A DNA stretch of 64,000 bases, from assembly GCF_014203155.1 (NCBI RefSeq), contig NZ_JACHIK010000003.1, positions 1 to 64,000 of the forward strand, written 5' to 3'. The notes under the pieces are model-generated. The model searched no databases. It saw only the letters and a program-made list of their open reading frames with translations, and was not told the DNA's origin. Made by a program: the position numbers and the translations under genes. The DNA comes from Shinella fusca. GTDB lineage: Bacteria > Pseudomonadota > Alphaproteobacteria > Rhizobiales > Rhizobiaceae. This document shows, piece by piece, positions 1 to 10,232 of the stretch; positions within the stretch are counted from its first letter, which is position 1; the number at the start of each line of letters is the position of its first letter.

Positions 1-14
1 AACGGCCACCTGCC

Positions 15-48
15 TGCATCGGCCGGGATGCGCATCCCGGCCGATGCA
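15..48. repeat. Perfect 34-bp palindrome
   Basis: Positions 15-30 (tgcatcggccgggatg) are followed by a central CG and then by their exact reverse complement at 33-48. There is no spacer, so an RNA copy would form a long stem with a tight loop. It lies about 110 bp beyond the stop of the malic enzyme gene, which reads towards it. No T-run follows on either strand, so it is not a canonical intrinsic terminator. It could help end transcription from both sides, be a dispersed palindromic element, or be a protein-binding site. The rest of 1-161 contains no gene, only a fragment that resembles the repeat near 30.2 kb. Confidence 0.7.
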
Positions 49-74
49 AGCAAGTAAACCACATCTCATCCACA

Positions 75-90
75 CAAGCCCGAGGATGAC
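75..90. repeat. Fragment matching one arm of the 30.2-kb palindromic repeat
   Basis: The 16 bases caagcccgaggatgac are identical to positions 30203-30218, the outer end of the right arm of the double-hairpin repeat at 30144-30218. Only this end is present here, so it may be a worn remnant of the same dispersed element. A chance match of 16 GC-rich bases is possible but unlikely. Confidence 0.45.
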
Positions 91-161
91 GGAGGAGAGG
101 AGAAGGCGACCTACAAGTTGCTCGGCGGTCGTCGGGCTATCGGGCGATGATCCCCCGCTCG

Positions 162-2477
<2,316 letters not shown>

Positions 2478-2710
2478 GTCGTCCTGCCCTGTATCGTTTT
2501 TCCTGCGACCTTTCCGGACATGGAAACGCCGCGACGTGAAGTTTTACGAGTCTTCCATAAAGCCGCAATCGGCGCCCCGTGCAATGGCTATTTGTCGATC
2601 GAAATTGCATAGGTGTGTCATCAATCTGAAACAGGAGTCTGGTTTTCAACGGGATGAAAGGCGCCCCTTCGGACGACGATCGCGGCGGCCGGCCACCCGG
2701 AGACAGATGC

Positions 2711-3541
2711 ATGACCGCGACCCCCGCCAATCCCGACGTCCGCCACTTCCGCACGCTCTTCATCTCGGACCTGCATCTCGGCTCGAAAGCGGCCAAGGCG
2801 GACTTCCTGATCGATTTCCTGCGCCACCACGAGGCCGAGACCATCGTGCTCGTCGGCGATATCGTCGACGGCTGGCGGCTGAAGCGCAACTGGTACTGGC
2901 CGCAGGCCTTCAACGACGTGACGCAGAAGTTCCTGCGCAAGGCCCGCAAGGGCACCCGCATCATCTACATTCCCGGCAACCACGACGAGTTCCTGCGCGA
3001 TTTCCCCGGCACGCATTTCGGCGGGGTGGAGGTCGCCGACCGCATCATCCACGAGGCGGCCGACGGGCGGCGTTATCTCGTGCTGCACGGCGACGAGTTC
3101 GACGTGGTGGTGCGCCATGCCCGCGTCGTCGCCTATCTCGGCGACTGGGCCTATGACGCGGCGATCGCGATCAACGTCGTCTTCGCCGCCGTCCGCCGCC
3201 GGCTCGGCCTGCCGTACTGGTCCTTCTCCTCCTGGGCCAAGCAGCAGGTGAAGACGGCGGTGAACTTCATCGGCGAGTTCCAGAAGGTGGTGGTCGAGGA
3301 GGCGCGGCGCAACGATGCCGACGGCGTCATCTGCGGCCATATCCACCATGCCGTCATCACCGAGATCGACGGCATCCGCTACATCAACAGCGGCGACTGG
3401 GTGGAAAGCTGCACGGCCATCGCCGAGCACCATGACGGCAGGATGGAGCTGATCACCTGGCAGAAGGTGGCAAGCCGGCCCGCCGAGGTGGTGCCGGTCT
3501 TACGCGACATGCCGGCGCTGGCCGCGCCCGAGGCCGCGTAG
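2711..3541 (+). CDS. UDP-2,3-diacylglucosamine diphosphatase-like metallophosphoesterase (LpxH-like)
   Basis: 276-residue calcineurin-type phosphoesterase. The metal-binding signature is complete: SDLHLGS near residue 17, GDIVDGW near 46, GNHDEF near 88, a later HGDEFD and a C-terminal GHIHHA. This LpxH/YbbF-like branch is usually labelled UDP-2,3-diacylglucosamine pyrophosphatase, which would make lipid X in lipid A synthesis. Many alphaproteobacteria use the unrelated LpxI for that step, so the true substrate may differ. The ATG at 2711 was preferred over an in-frame ATG at 2654 because GGAG sits 8 bases before it and the family begins there. The next gene, an MFS carrier, follows after 88 bp. 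Confidence 0.82.
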   Translation: MTATPANPDVRHFRTLFISDLHLGSKAAKADFLIDFLRHHEAETIVLVGDIVDGWRLKRNWYWPQAFNDVTQKFLRKARKGTRIIYIPGNHDEFLRDFPGTHFGGVEVADRIIHEAADGRRYLVLHGDEFDVVVRHARVVAYLGDWAYDAAIAINVVFAAVRRRLGLPYWSFSSWAKQQVKTAVNFIGEFQKVVVEEARRNDADGVICGHIHHAVITEIDGIRYINSGDWVESCTAIAEHHDGRMELITWQKVASRPAEVVPVLRDMPALAAPEAA

Positions 3542-3629
3542 CGCCGGGCGGGCTTGGTAGAAATAGCGGATTGGCGGGCATGGGCCGGCGTGCTAGAGCC
3601 GGCAGCGTTCCAACGCAGGTTCCCCGCCA

Positions 3630-4853
3630 ATGACGTCCCCTTCCGGGTTTTCCCCGACCGCCGGCGCGCCGCCGTTCTTCGCCGTGCGCATCGCGCTCGT
3701 CTTCTGCGCGCCGATGATGGTCAACGGCATCGCGCTGCCGTATTTTCCGGTCTGGCTCGAAACGCTCTCGATGAACGATTTCGAGATCGGCATCGTGCTG
3801 GCGGTGCCGCTCTTCATCCGCGTCTTCACCGCGCCGGTCGCCGGCGTCATCGCCGACCGGCTGGGCGAGCGCTCCATCGTGCTGTTGTGGTCGGGCGTGC
3901 TGTCGCTCTCCACCGCGCTTGCGCTGTTTGCGGCGGGCGGCTTCTGGCCGGTCCTTCTCCTCTACACCCTGCAGGGCGCGGTCTATTCGCCCTATGTGCC
4001 GATCACCGACGCCATCGCGCTTTCCGGCGTCAGGCGCTGGAATTTCGACTATGCGCGGATGCGGCTGTGGGGCTCGCTCGCCTTCATCTTCGCCACCATG
4101 GCCGGCGGCTGGCTCGCCGGGCTCTACGGCGGGGGAATGGTGCTTCCGGCGATGGCCGCCGCCTTCGTGCTGACGGTCTTCGGCGCGCTGATCGTGCCGA
4201 AGATCGGCAAGCCGCGCCGGCCGTCGCCGATTGCCGCCATCGCCTCGGTGCCGGCGGGCGGCACGCTCCGCCAGCGCGACGTGCAGCTGATGCTGATCGG
4301 CGTCTCGCTGGTCAATGCCAGCCATGCCATGCTCTACGCCTTCTCGGTGATCTACTGGCGCAAGCTCGGCTTCAGCGGCACGGATATCGGCATCCTGTGG
4401 AGCGTCGGGGTCCTGGCCGAGGTGATCCTCTTCCTCTTCGCGGTGCGCCTGCGTCGCCGTTTCAGCCTGTGGTCGATGATGATCTTCGGCGCGATGATGG
4501 CGGTGGGCCGCTGGCTCGTCTTCCCGCTCGACATGGGTTTTGCCGGTTATTTCGCGCTGCAATGCGCGCACGCCTTCACCTTCGCGATCCTCCATGCGAG
4601 CGTGCAGAGCCGTCTCGTGGAGCGGGTGGCGGAAGAGCAGGAGGCGGCCGCGCAGGGCCTCTATTTCTTCTACACAGGCATCTTCATGGCGCTCGCCACC
4701 TTCGTCTCGGGCTATGCCTACAACTGGTACGGCGTGCACGGCTTCTACCTGATGTCGGCGATTGCCGCGGTGGGGCTCGCCTTCGTCGTCGCCGGGCGCG
4801 TTGCCGCGCTTGCGGCCGGCGATCAGCCCCAGAGGGCGGCTTCCGGCGGATAG
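3630..4853 (+). CDS. MFS transporter, HcaT-like (phenylpropionate/nucleoside-symporter-like branch)
   Basis: 407-residue inner-membrane carrier with about 12 hydrophobic segments. The N-terminus (MMVNGIALPYFPVWL, then a first-loop GVIADRLGER motif) is typical of the MFS_1_like group that holds HcaT and nucleoside-proton symporters. The substrate cannot be told from the sequence. The last 31 bases overlap the 3' end of the epimerase gene on the other strand. If the two genes work together, import of a peptidoglycan-derived compound is possible, but only adjacency supports that. Confidence 0.8.
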   Translation: MTSPSGFSPTAGAPPFFAVRIALVFCAPMMVNGIALPYFPVWLETLSMNDFEIGIVLAVPLFIRVFTAPVAGVIADRLGERSIVLLWSGVLSLSTALALFAAGGFWPVLLLYTLQGAVYSPYVPITDAIALSGVRRWNFDYARMRLWGSLAFIFATMAGGWLAGLYGGGMVLPAMAAAFVLTVFGALIVPKIGKPRRPSPIAAIASVPAGGTLRQRDVQLMLIGVSLVNASHAMLYAFSVIYWRKLGFSGTDIGILWSVGVLAEVILFLFAVRLRRRFSLWSMMIFGAMMAVGRWLVFPLDMGFAGYFALQCAHAFTFAILHASVQSRLVERVAEEQEAAAQGLYFFYTGIFMALATFVSGYAYNWYGVHGFYLMSAIAAVGLAFVVAGRVAALAAGDQPQRAASGG

Positions 4854-5806
4854 ACGTCGGAGCCGTCATAGTGGAGGCCCGGCACTCTGTCCTCCGCGAG
4901 CAGCAGCGGGCCGTCGAGGTCGACGAAATCGGCGTCCTGCGCCAAAAGCACGGCCGGCGCCATGCCGAGCGAGGTGCCGACCATGCAGCCGACCATCACC
5001 TTGAGGCCGTGCGCGCGCGCCGCCGCGCGCAGCGCCAGCGCCTCCGTCAGTCCGCCGGCCTTATCGAGCTTGATGTTGATCGCGTCGTAGCGGTCGGCAA
5101 GGCCCGCCACGTCCTCCGTACGGTGCACGCTCTCGTCGGCGCAGACCGGGACCGGGCGCGCATGCCCGCGCAGCGCCGCGTCATCGCCGGCCGGAAGCGG
5201 CTGCTCGACGAGGGCGACGCGCGTCTCCGCGCACAGCGCGAAATGACGGGCGAGGTTTTCCGGCCGCCAGCCCTCGTTGGCATCGACGATGATCGCGCTT
5301 TGCGGCGCCCCGGCGCGCACGGCCCTGAGGCGCGCAGCATCGTCCGGCGTGCCGACCTTGATCTTCAGGAGCGGACGCCATGCCTCCCTGGCGGCCTGCC
5401 GCTCCATCGCCTCCGGCTCGCCGAGCGAGAGCGTATAGGCGGTGACGAGCTTGTGCGGCGCCGCGGAGCCGAGCACCTGCCAGGTCGGCACGCCCGACAG
5501 CTTGGCCTCGAGGTCCCAGAGCGCGCAGTCGACGGCGTTGCGTGCGGCGCCCGCCGGCATGAGGTCGAGAAGGTCCTCCCGGCCGACGCCGTCCTCGATC
5601 GCGCCGCGCATCGCCTCGATGGAGGCGAGCACGCCCTCGACCGATTCGCCGTAGCGGGCATAGGGCACGCATTCGCCGCGGCCGACGACGCCGGAGGCGC
5701 CGATGGTGCAGGTCACCACCTCGGCCTTCGTCTTGGCCCCGCGCGAAATGGTGAAGGTCCCGGCGATCGGGAAGGTTTCCGGGATGGCGAGAAGGCTTCG
5801 GCGCAT
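4823..5806 (-). CDS. dgcA: L-Ala-D/L-Glu epimerase (dipeptide epimerase, enolase superfamily)
   Basis: 327-residue member of the muconate-lactonizing subgroup of the enolase superfamily. It epimerises L-Ala-D-Glu from murein turnover so that the dipeptide can be degraded. Visible features are the KIKVG lysine pair (catalytic KxK), IIVDANEGW with the first metal ligand, a glutamate ligand in VEQPL, CADESVHR with the third ligand and the INIKLDKAGG lysine segment. The ATG at 5806 starts the conserved MRRSLLAIPETFPI sequence; the frame stays open upstream but would run into the mlaE leader. It is convergent with the MFS gene and divergent from mlaE. Other dipeptide specificities exist in this group. 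Confidence 0.85.
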   Translation of the reverse strand: MRRSLLAIPETFPIAGTFTISRGAKTKAEVVTCTIGASGVVGRGECVPYARYGESVEGVLASIEAMRGAIEDGVGREDLLDLMPAGAARNAVDCALWDLEAKLSGVPTWQVLGSAAPHKLVTAYTLSLGEPEAMERQAAREAWRPLLKIKVGTPDDAARLRAVRAGAPQSAIIVDANEGWRPENLARHFALCAETRVALVEQPLPAGDDAALRGHARPVPVCADESVHRTEDVAGLADRYDAINIKLDKAGGLTEALALRAAARAHGLKVMVGCMVGTSLGMAPAVLLAQDADFVDLDGPLLLAEDRVPGLHYDGSDVYPPEAALWG

Positions 5807-5904
5807 GGGATCATCCTGACGGACCTCAAAAAAATCGAGGCGGGAAGGGAGCTTTTGCCGGTTCGTTCGGTGACAGACGGCCGGCGAGCCGGTAAGACAG
5901 GCGC

Positions 5905-7092
5905 ATGTTGTCCCAAGCACGGGAAGATGCAAGAGACTTGACCGCCGCCGCCTCACCCGAGATCACGAGCGAGAGCCTGCCGGACAGGGACGGGGAGATC
6001 TGGCGTCTCTCCGGCCCCTGGATCAACACGACCGCCGTCGCCGCCGCCAAGCGCCTCGCGGACATGGCGAAGGGCAACAAGGGCAAGGGCCCGCTCGAGA
6101 TCGATCTTGCTGGCGTCAGCGAGATGGACACGTCCGGCGCCTGGCTCCTGCGCCGCGCCATCACCGAGCGGCAGGCCGGCGGGGCCGAGGTGAACGTCAC
6201 CGACCGCCAGGGCGCACGCTATGCCGACCTCGTCGGCGCGCTGCCGGCCGAGCTTGCCGAACCCAACAGGGACAAGGCGAAGCGCGGCACGCTCTTCGAG
6301 CGCCTCTTCACGCCGGTCGGCCGCATCATGGTCGACGTGTGGAACGACGCGGTCGCGGCCATGTTCATCCTCGGCTCGGCGGTGCGCGGTGCGCAGCTGA
6401 AGCTCGGCCGCAGGAGCGGCGTTTCCCCTGCCGCCATCGTGCACCAGATCGACCATATGGGGGTGCGCGCCGTGCCGATCATCCTGCTGATGTCCTTCCT
6501 CATCGGGGCGATCATCGCCCAGCAGGGCGCCTTCCAGCTCCGCTATTTCGGGGCGGAGGTCTTCGTCGTCGATCTCGTCGGCATCCTCCAGCTTCGCGAG
6601 GTGGGCGTGCTGCTCACCGCCATCATGATCGCCGGCCGCTCGGGCAGCGCGATCACCGCCGAGATCGGCTCGATGAAGATGCGCGAGGAGATCGACGCGC
6701 TGAAGGTGATGGGCCTCAGCCCCATCGGCGTCCTCGTCTTCCCGCGCCTCGTGGCGCTGACGGTGGCGCTGCCGCTGCTGACGATCCTCGCCAATTTCGC
6801 CGCGCTCGGCGGCGCGGCCTTCGTCGCCTGGTCCTATTCCGGCATCACCTTCGACACGTTCCAGTCGCGCCTTCGCGAGGCCATCGACCTTTCGACCGTG
6901 GTCTCGGGCATGATCAAGGCGCCGTTCATGGCGCTGATCATCGGCATCGTCGCCTCCGTGGAGGGCCTGAAGGTGGGCGGCAGCGCCGAATCGCTCGGCC
7001 GCCACGTCACGGCCGCCGTGGTGAAGGCGATCTTCGTCGTCATCCTCGTCGACGGCCTCTTCGCCATGTTCTACGCCGCCATCGATTTCTAG
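5905..7092 (+). CDS. mlaE: MlaE-type ABC permease with fused N-terminal STAS domain
   Basis: 395 residues. About the first 130 form a STAS-like domain (EIDLAGVSEMDTSGAW resembles the MlaB/SpoIIAA core), and residues 140-395 are the MlaE/YrbE permease with about five membrane spans and the conserved EIGSMKMREEIDALKVMG coupling segment. In E. coli the STAS protein MlaB is separate; here it is joined to the permease, which is common in alphaproteobacteria. It is the inner-membrane core of an MCE lipid transporter that moves phospholipids between inner and outer membrane. First gene of mlaE-mlaF-mlaD-lipoprotein, with 8 bp to mlaF. The start at 5905 has a weak ribosome site, so the first few residues are uncertain. 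Confidence 0.88.
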   Translation: MLSQAREDARDLTAAASPEITSESLPDRDGEIWRLSGPWINTTAVAAAKRLADMAKGNKGKGPLEIDLAGVSEMDTSGAWLLRRAITERQAGGAEVNVTDRQGARYADLVGALPAELAEPNRDKAKRGTLFERLFTPVGRIMVDVWNDAVAAMFILGSAVRGAQLKLGRRSGVSPAAIVHQIDHMGVRAVPIILLMSFLIGAIIAQQGAFQLRYFGAEVFVVDLVGILQLREVGVLLTAIMIAGRSGSAITAEIGSMKMREEIDALKVMGLSPIGVLVFPRLVALTVALPLLTILANFAALGGAAFVAWSYSGITFDTFQSRLREAIDLSTVVSGMIKAPFMALIIGIVASVEGLKVGGSAESLGRHVTAAVVKAIFVVILVDGLFAMFYAAIDF

Positions 7093-7100
7093 GGACGCAT

Positions 7101-7886
7101 ATGGATCCGGCTTCGGCAAAACAGGACGAGGTGGTGCTGTCGGTCAAGGACCTGACGGTGGGCTTCGGCAGCCATATCGTCCTCGACAGGCTCAACCTCG
7201 ATATCTACCGTGGCGAGATCCTCGGCTTCGTCGGCGCCTCGGGCACGGGCAAGTCCGTGCTGATGCGCACGGTGCTGCGCCTCCTGCCGCGCCGCTCCGG
7301 CACGATCCGCATCTTCGGCACGGATTTCGACAAGGCGAGCGATGCCGAGCGCATGGCGCTGGACATGAAGCTCGGCGTGCTCTTCCAGCAGGGCGCGCTC
7401 TTCTCCTCGCTGACGGTGAAGGAGAATATCCAGGTGCCGATGCGCGAATATCTCGACCTGCCGCAGGCGATGATGGATGACCTCGCGCGGCTGAAGATCG
7501 AGCTGGTGGGCCTTGCGCCGGAGGCCGCGGACAAGTTCCCCTCCGAGCTTTCCGGCGGCATGATCAAGCGCGCGGCGCTTGCCCGGGCGCTGGCGCTCGA
7601 CCCGGCGCTGGTCTTCCTCGACGAGCCGACCTCCGGCCTCGACCCGATCGGCGCTGCCGAATTCGACGAGCTGATCGCCAAACTGCGCGACACCCTCGGC
7701 CTCACCGTGTATATGGTGACTCACGACCTCGACAGCCTGTTTTCGGTGTGCGACCGCATCGCCGTGCTCGGGCAGAAGAAGGTTCTGGTCGAAGGCACGA
7801 TCGAGGACATGCTGGCCTTCGACGATCCGTGGGTGCAGTCCTATTTCCAGGGCAAGCGCGCGCGATCGATCGTGCGAAAGACGTGA
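7101..7886 (+). CDS. mlaF: MlaF-type ABC transporter ATP-binding protein
   Basis: 261-residue ATPase that powers the MlaE permease. Walker A is GASGTGKS near residue 44, the signature is LSGGMIKRAALARA, and Walker B is LVFLDEPTSGLDP followed by the H-loop MVTHDLDS. The FQQGALFSSLTVKENI Q-loop segment is typical of the MlaF/Ttg2A branch. The ATG at 7101, 8 bp after the mlaE stop, is chosen because the frame upstream only reads mlaE out of phase. It is the second gene of the operon, with mlaD 52 bp downstream. Confidence 0.92.
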   Translation: MDPASAKQDEVVLSVKDLTVGFGSHIVLDRLNLDIYRGEILGFVGASGTGKSVLMRTVLRLLPRRSGTIRIFGTDFDKASDAERMALDMKLGVLFQQGALFSSLTVKENIQVPMREYLDLPQAMMDDLARLKIELVGLAPEAADKFPSELSGGMIKRAALARALALDPALVFLDEPTSGLDPIGAAEFDELIAKLRDTLGLTVYMVTHDLDSLFSVCDRIAVLGQKKVLVEGTIEDMLAFDDPWVQSYFQGKRARSIVRKT

Positions 7887-7938
7887 AGGACGAGCCGGGA
7901 CCCGTTCGGCCCCGGCGAATGGAGCTGCGAGTACCGAT

Positions 7939-9309
7939 ATGGAAACGAAAGCCAACTACGCCCTCGTCGGCTTCTTCACCGTGCTGGTCATCGCGGCCGC
8001 CTTCTTCTTCGTCTACTGGATGTCGCAGTACGGGCGGGGCGGGGAGATGGCGCAACTCGCCATCCGCATCCCGGGCTCGGCCAACGGCCTTTCCGTCGGC
8101 TCGCCGGTGCGCTTCAACGGCATCCCGGTCGGCTCCGTGCGCAGCCTTGCCATCGACAAGGACGACCCGCGCTTCTCCATCGCCATGACGGAGGTCTCCA
8201 CCAGCGCGCCGGTCAAGAAATCCACCTCCGCCGTGCTGGAAGTGCAGGGCCTCACGGGCGCGGCCTATGTCGAGCTTTCCGGCGGCAAGGCGGACGATCC
8301 GAACATCCTGCGCCAGGCCTTCGACACCGACACGGCGGCCGTGCTCGACGCCGAGCAGTCGAGCGTGACGAACATCCTGTCCACCGCCGACAAGATCCTC
8401 AAGCGGGCCGATGCGGCGATCACCGATATCCAGGGCTTCGTCGCCGACGCGCGCGGGCCGCTGACCACGACGATCAGGAACGCCGAGCAGTTCTCCGGCT
8501 CGCTCGCCCGCAACGGCGAGAATATCGACCAGTTCCTGCAGAGCGTCGGCGGGCTTTCCGACACGTTCAAGAACCTTTCCGGCCGGCTCGACACGGTGCT
8601 CGCCTCGGTCGATTCGCTCGTCAAGGCGGTCGATCCGGAGAAGGTCGATGATTTCGTCGGCAATGTCGACAAGGTCAGCAAGGACATCGCCGCCGCGTCC
8701 GGCGACGTGAAGACCACCATGGAGGGCTTCCGCAAGACCGCCGAGACCTTCAAGGCCTTCGGCGAGCGTGCGACGGCGACGCTCGACAAGGTGGACGGCC
8801 TCGTGGCCGCCGTCGACCAGCAGAAGGTCAGCGGCGCCATCGACAACATCTCCGTCGCCACCGCCGATGCGCGCAAGGCCATCGCCTCCGTCACGGGCGT
8901 CGCCAACAGCATCGGCGAGCGTCGGGAGGATATCGACCAGATCATCACCGACGCCAAGCAGATGGCAAACAAGCTGAACGCGGCCTCCTCGCGCGTCGAC
9001 GGCGTGCTCGCCAAGCTCGACGGCTTCCTGGGCGAGGGCGATTCCGAATCGCTCTTCGCCGAGGCCAAGGCGACGCTGCAGTCCATCAAGCAGGCGGCCG
9101 ACACGCTGAACGGGCGCATCGGCCCCATCGCCGACGGCCTGCAGCGCTTCTCGGGCTCGGGCCTTCGCGACGTCGAGGCGCTGGTGCTCGACACGCGCCG
9201 CACCATCCAGAACCTCGACAGCGCCATTTCCGGCTTCGAGCGCAACCCGCAGCGCCTGCTCTTCGGCGGCGAGACGGTCAAGCAGTACGACGGGCGCACC
9301 CGGCGCTGA
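7939..9309 (+). CDS. mlaD: MlaD-type MCE domain substrate-binding protein
   Basis: 456 residues. One N-terminal membrane anchor (about residues 8-28), a single MCE domain (about 38-118, with the GSPVRFNGIPVGSV core) and a long, mostly helical region rich in Asp, Ala, Lys and Thr. The single MCE domain marks the MlaD class, but E. coli MlaD is only about 180 residues. The extra 280 residues could build a coiled-coil tube across the periplasm, as in the longer MCE proteins PqiB and LetB. It works with MlaEF in the inner membrane. Confidence 0.88.
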   Translation: METKANYALVGFFTVLVIAAAFFFVYWMSQYGRGGEMAQLAIRIPGSANGLSVGSPVRFNGIPVGSVRSLAIDKDDPRFSIAMTEVSTSAPVKKSTSAVLEVQGLTGAAYVELSGGKADDPNILRQAFDTDTAAVLDAEQSSVTNILSTADKILKRADAAITDIQGFVADARGPLTTTIRNAEQFSGSLARNGENIDQFLQSVGGLSDTFKNLSGRLDTVLASVDSLVKAVDPEKVDDFVGNVDKVSKDIAAASGDVKTTMEGFRKTAETFKAFGERATATLDKVDGLVAAVDQQKVSGAIDNISVATADARKAIASVTGVANSIGERREDIDQIITDAKQMANKLNAASSRVDGVLAKLDGFLGEGDSESLFAEAKATLQSIKQAADTLNGRIGPIADGLQRFSGSGLRDVEALVLDTRRTIQNLDSAISGFERNPQRLLFGGETVKQYDGRTRR

Positions 9310-9439
9310 GCCGCAAAGTGTGGCGCTATCCCCACAACGGGAAAGAGGCCGCCGACGCACGCGCATTTGTCCGCCCGGTGAGCGGTGACAGGCTGGCGTG
9401 CCGCTGCTACACAAGTGGCCTCAGGGTTCGAGGGATGAC

Positions 9440-10057
9440 ATGACGGTAACGGGTTTGGAGTTGTTGCGGAACGGGACGGCGGCGCGTGCCGCCCTCATCG
9501 CCGTTCTGGCGACGACCCTTGCGGCCTGCGGCAGCGCGCCGGCGAAGAACGACACGTTCAACCTCTCCGCCGTTCCCGCCGTCGAGGGACCTTCGGCGAG
9601 GAACCGGCAGATCCTCGTGCCCCAGCCCTCGGCGCTCAAGGCGCTCGACGGCGACCAGATCGTCATCCGCCCGTCGCCCTCGGAAATCCAGTATCTCGCC
9701 AAGTCGCAATGGAGCGACAGCCTCTCCAAGATGGTGCAGGCCAAGCTGGTGCAGGCCTTCGAGAATACCGGCCGCGTCGGCGGCGTCGGCATGCCGGGCC
9801 AGGGACTGGCGATCGACTATCAGATCGTGACGGATATCCGCGCCTTCGAGGTGCAGACCTCGGGCGCCGACACGGCCGTGGTGGAGATGTCCGCCAAGCT
9901 GCTCAACGACCGCAACGGCACCGTGCGGGCGCAAAAGGTCTTCCGCGCCGCCGTGCCGGTCCACGGCACCGGCAGCGTCGCCTTCGTGAAGGGGCTGGAT
10001 GCGGCCTTCGCGACCGTCACCGCCGATATCGTCGGCTGGACGCTGAAGTCGATCTGA
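9440..10057 (+). CDS. ABC-type transport auxiliary lipoprotein (PqiC/ABC_trans_aux family)
   Basis: 205-residue lipoprotein: a hydrophobic signal ends in the lipobox TLAAC with the lipidated Cys at residue 30, followed by an ABC_trans_aux domain (LVPQPSALKALDGDQIVIRP). PqiC-like lipoproteins are outer-membrane partners of MCE transporters. Here one takes the last place of the mla operon, where MlaC would be expected in E. coli. The ATG at 9440 has AGGG five bases ahead and gives a normal signal peptide; an upstream ATG at 9398 would give a poor one. A pair of inverted repeats follows. Confidence 0.82.
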   Translation: MTVTGLELLRNGTAARAALIAVLATTLAACGSAPAKNDTFNLSAVPAVEGPSARNRQILVPQPSALKALDGDQIVIRPSPSEIQYLAKSQWSDSLSKMVQAKLVQAFENTGRVGGVGMPGQGLAIDYQIVTDIRAFEVQTSGADTAVVEMSAKLLNDRNGTVRAQKVFRAAVPVHGTGSVAFVKGLDAAFATVTADIVGWTLKSI

Positions 10058-10071
10058 CGGGTTCGAAGACT

Positions 10072-10120
10072 GCCCCTCATCCCGCTGCCGCGACCTTCTC
10101 CCCGCAAGCGGGGCGAAGGG
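10072..10120. repeat. Dispersed palindromic repeat, copy 1 of an inverted pair
   Basis: The unit starts gcccctcatcc and holds a hairpin core ccttctccccgc-aag-cggggcgaagg. It lies just after the lipoprotein gene. It matches, on the opposite strand, the unit at 10183-10232 with only a few differences. Repeats with this ccttctccccgcaagcgggg core are, from memory, abundant between genes in rhizobial genomes. Confidence 0.7.
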
Positions 10121-10182
10121 AGTATGCCATAATGGTTTCCCCAAAAATCGATGTCGATTTAGAGCAGGGCTTTGCATCTTGC

Positions 10183-10232
10183 CTCCTTCTCCCCGCTTGC
10201 GGGGAGAAGGTGCCGGCAGGCGGATGAGGGGC
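10183..10232. repeat. Dispersed palindromic repeat, copy 2 (inverted to copy 1)
   Basis: The reverse complement begins gcccctcatccgcctgcc and contains the hairpin ccttctccccgc-aag-cggggagaagg, so it pairs with copy 1 across about 62 bp. Its outer end meets the stop codon of the Tim44-like gene at 10232. The two units together could fold into one large cruciform and probably serve as a transcription end for both converging genes. Confidence 0.7.

Noticed and set aside
6339-7886. 515-residue frame that covers mlaF with an added N-terminus
   Set aside because: The first 254 residues read mlaE out of frame; the true gene starts at 7101.
8400-9200. Repeated-looking sequence in the mlaD tail taken as possible tandem DNA repeats
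   Set aside because: Only a loose helical periodicity; no unit is repeated exactly enough at DNA level.
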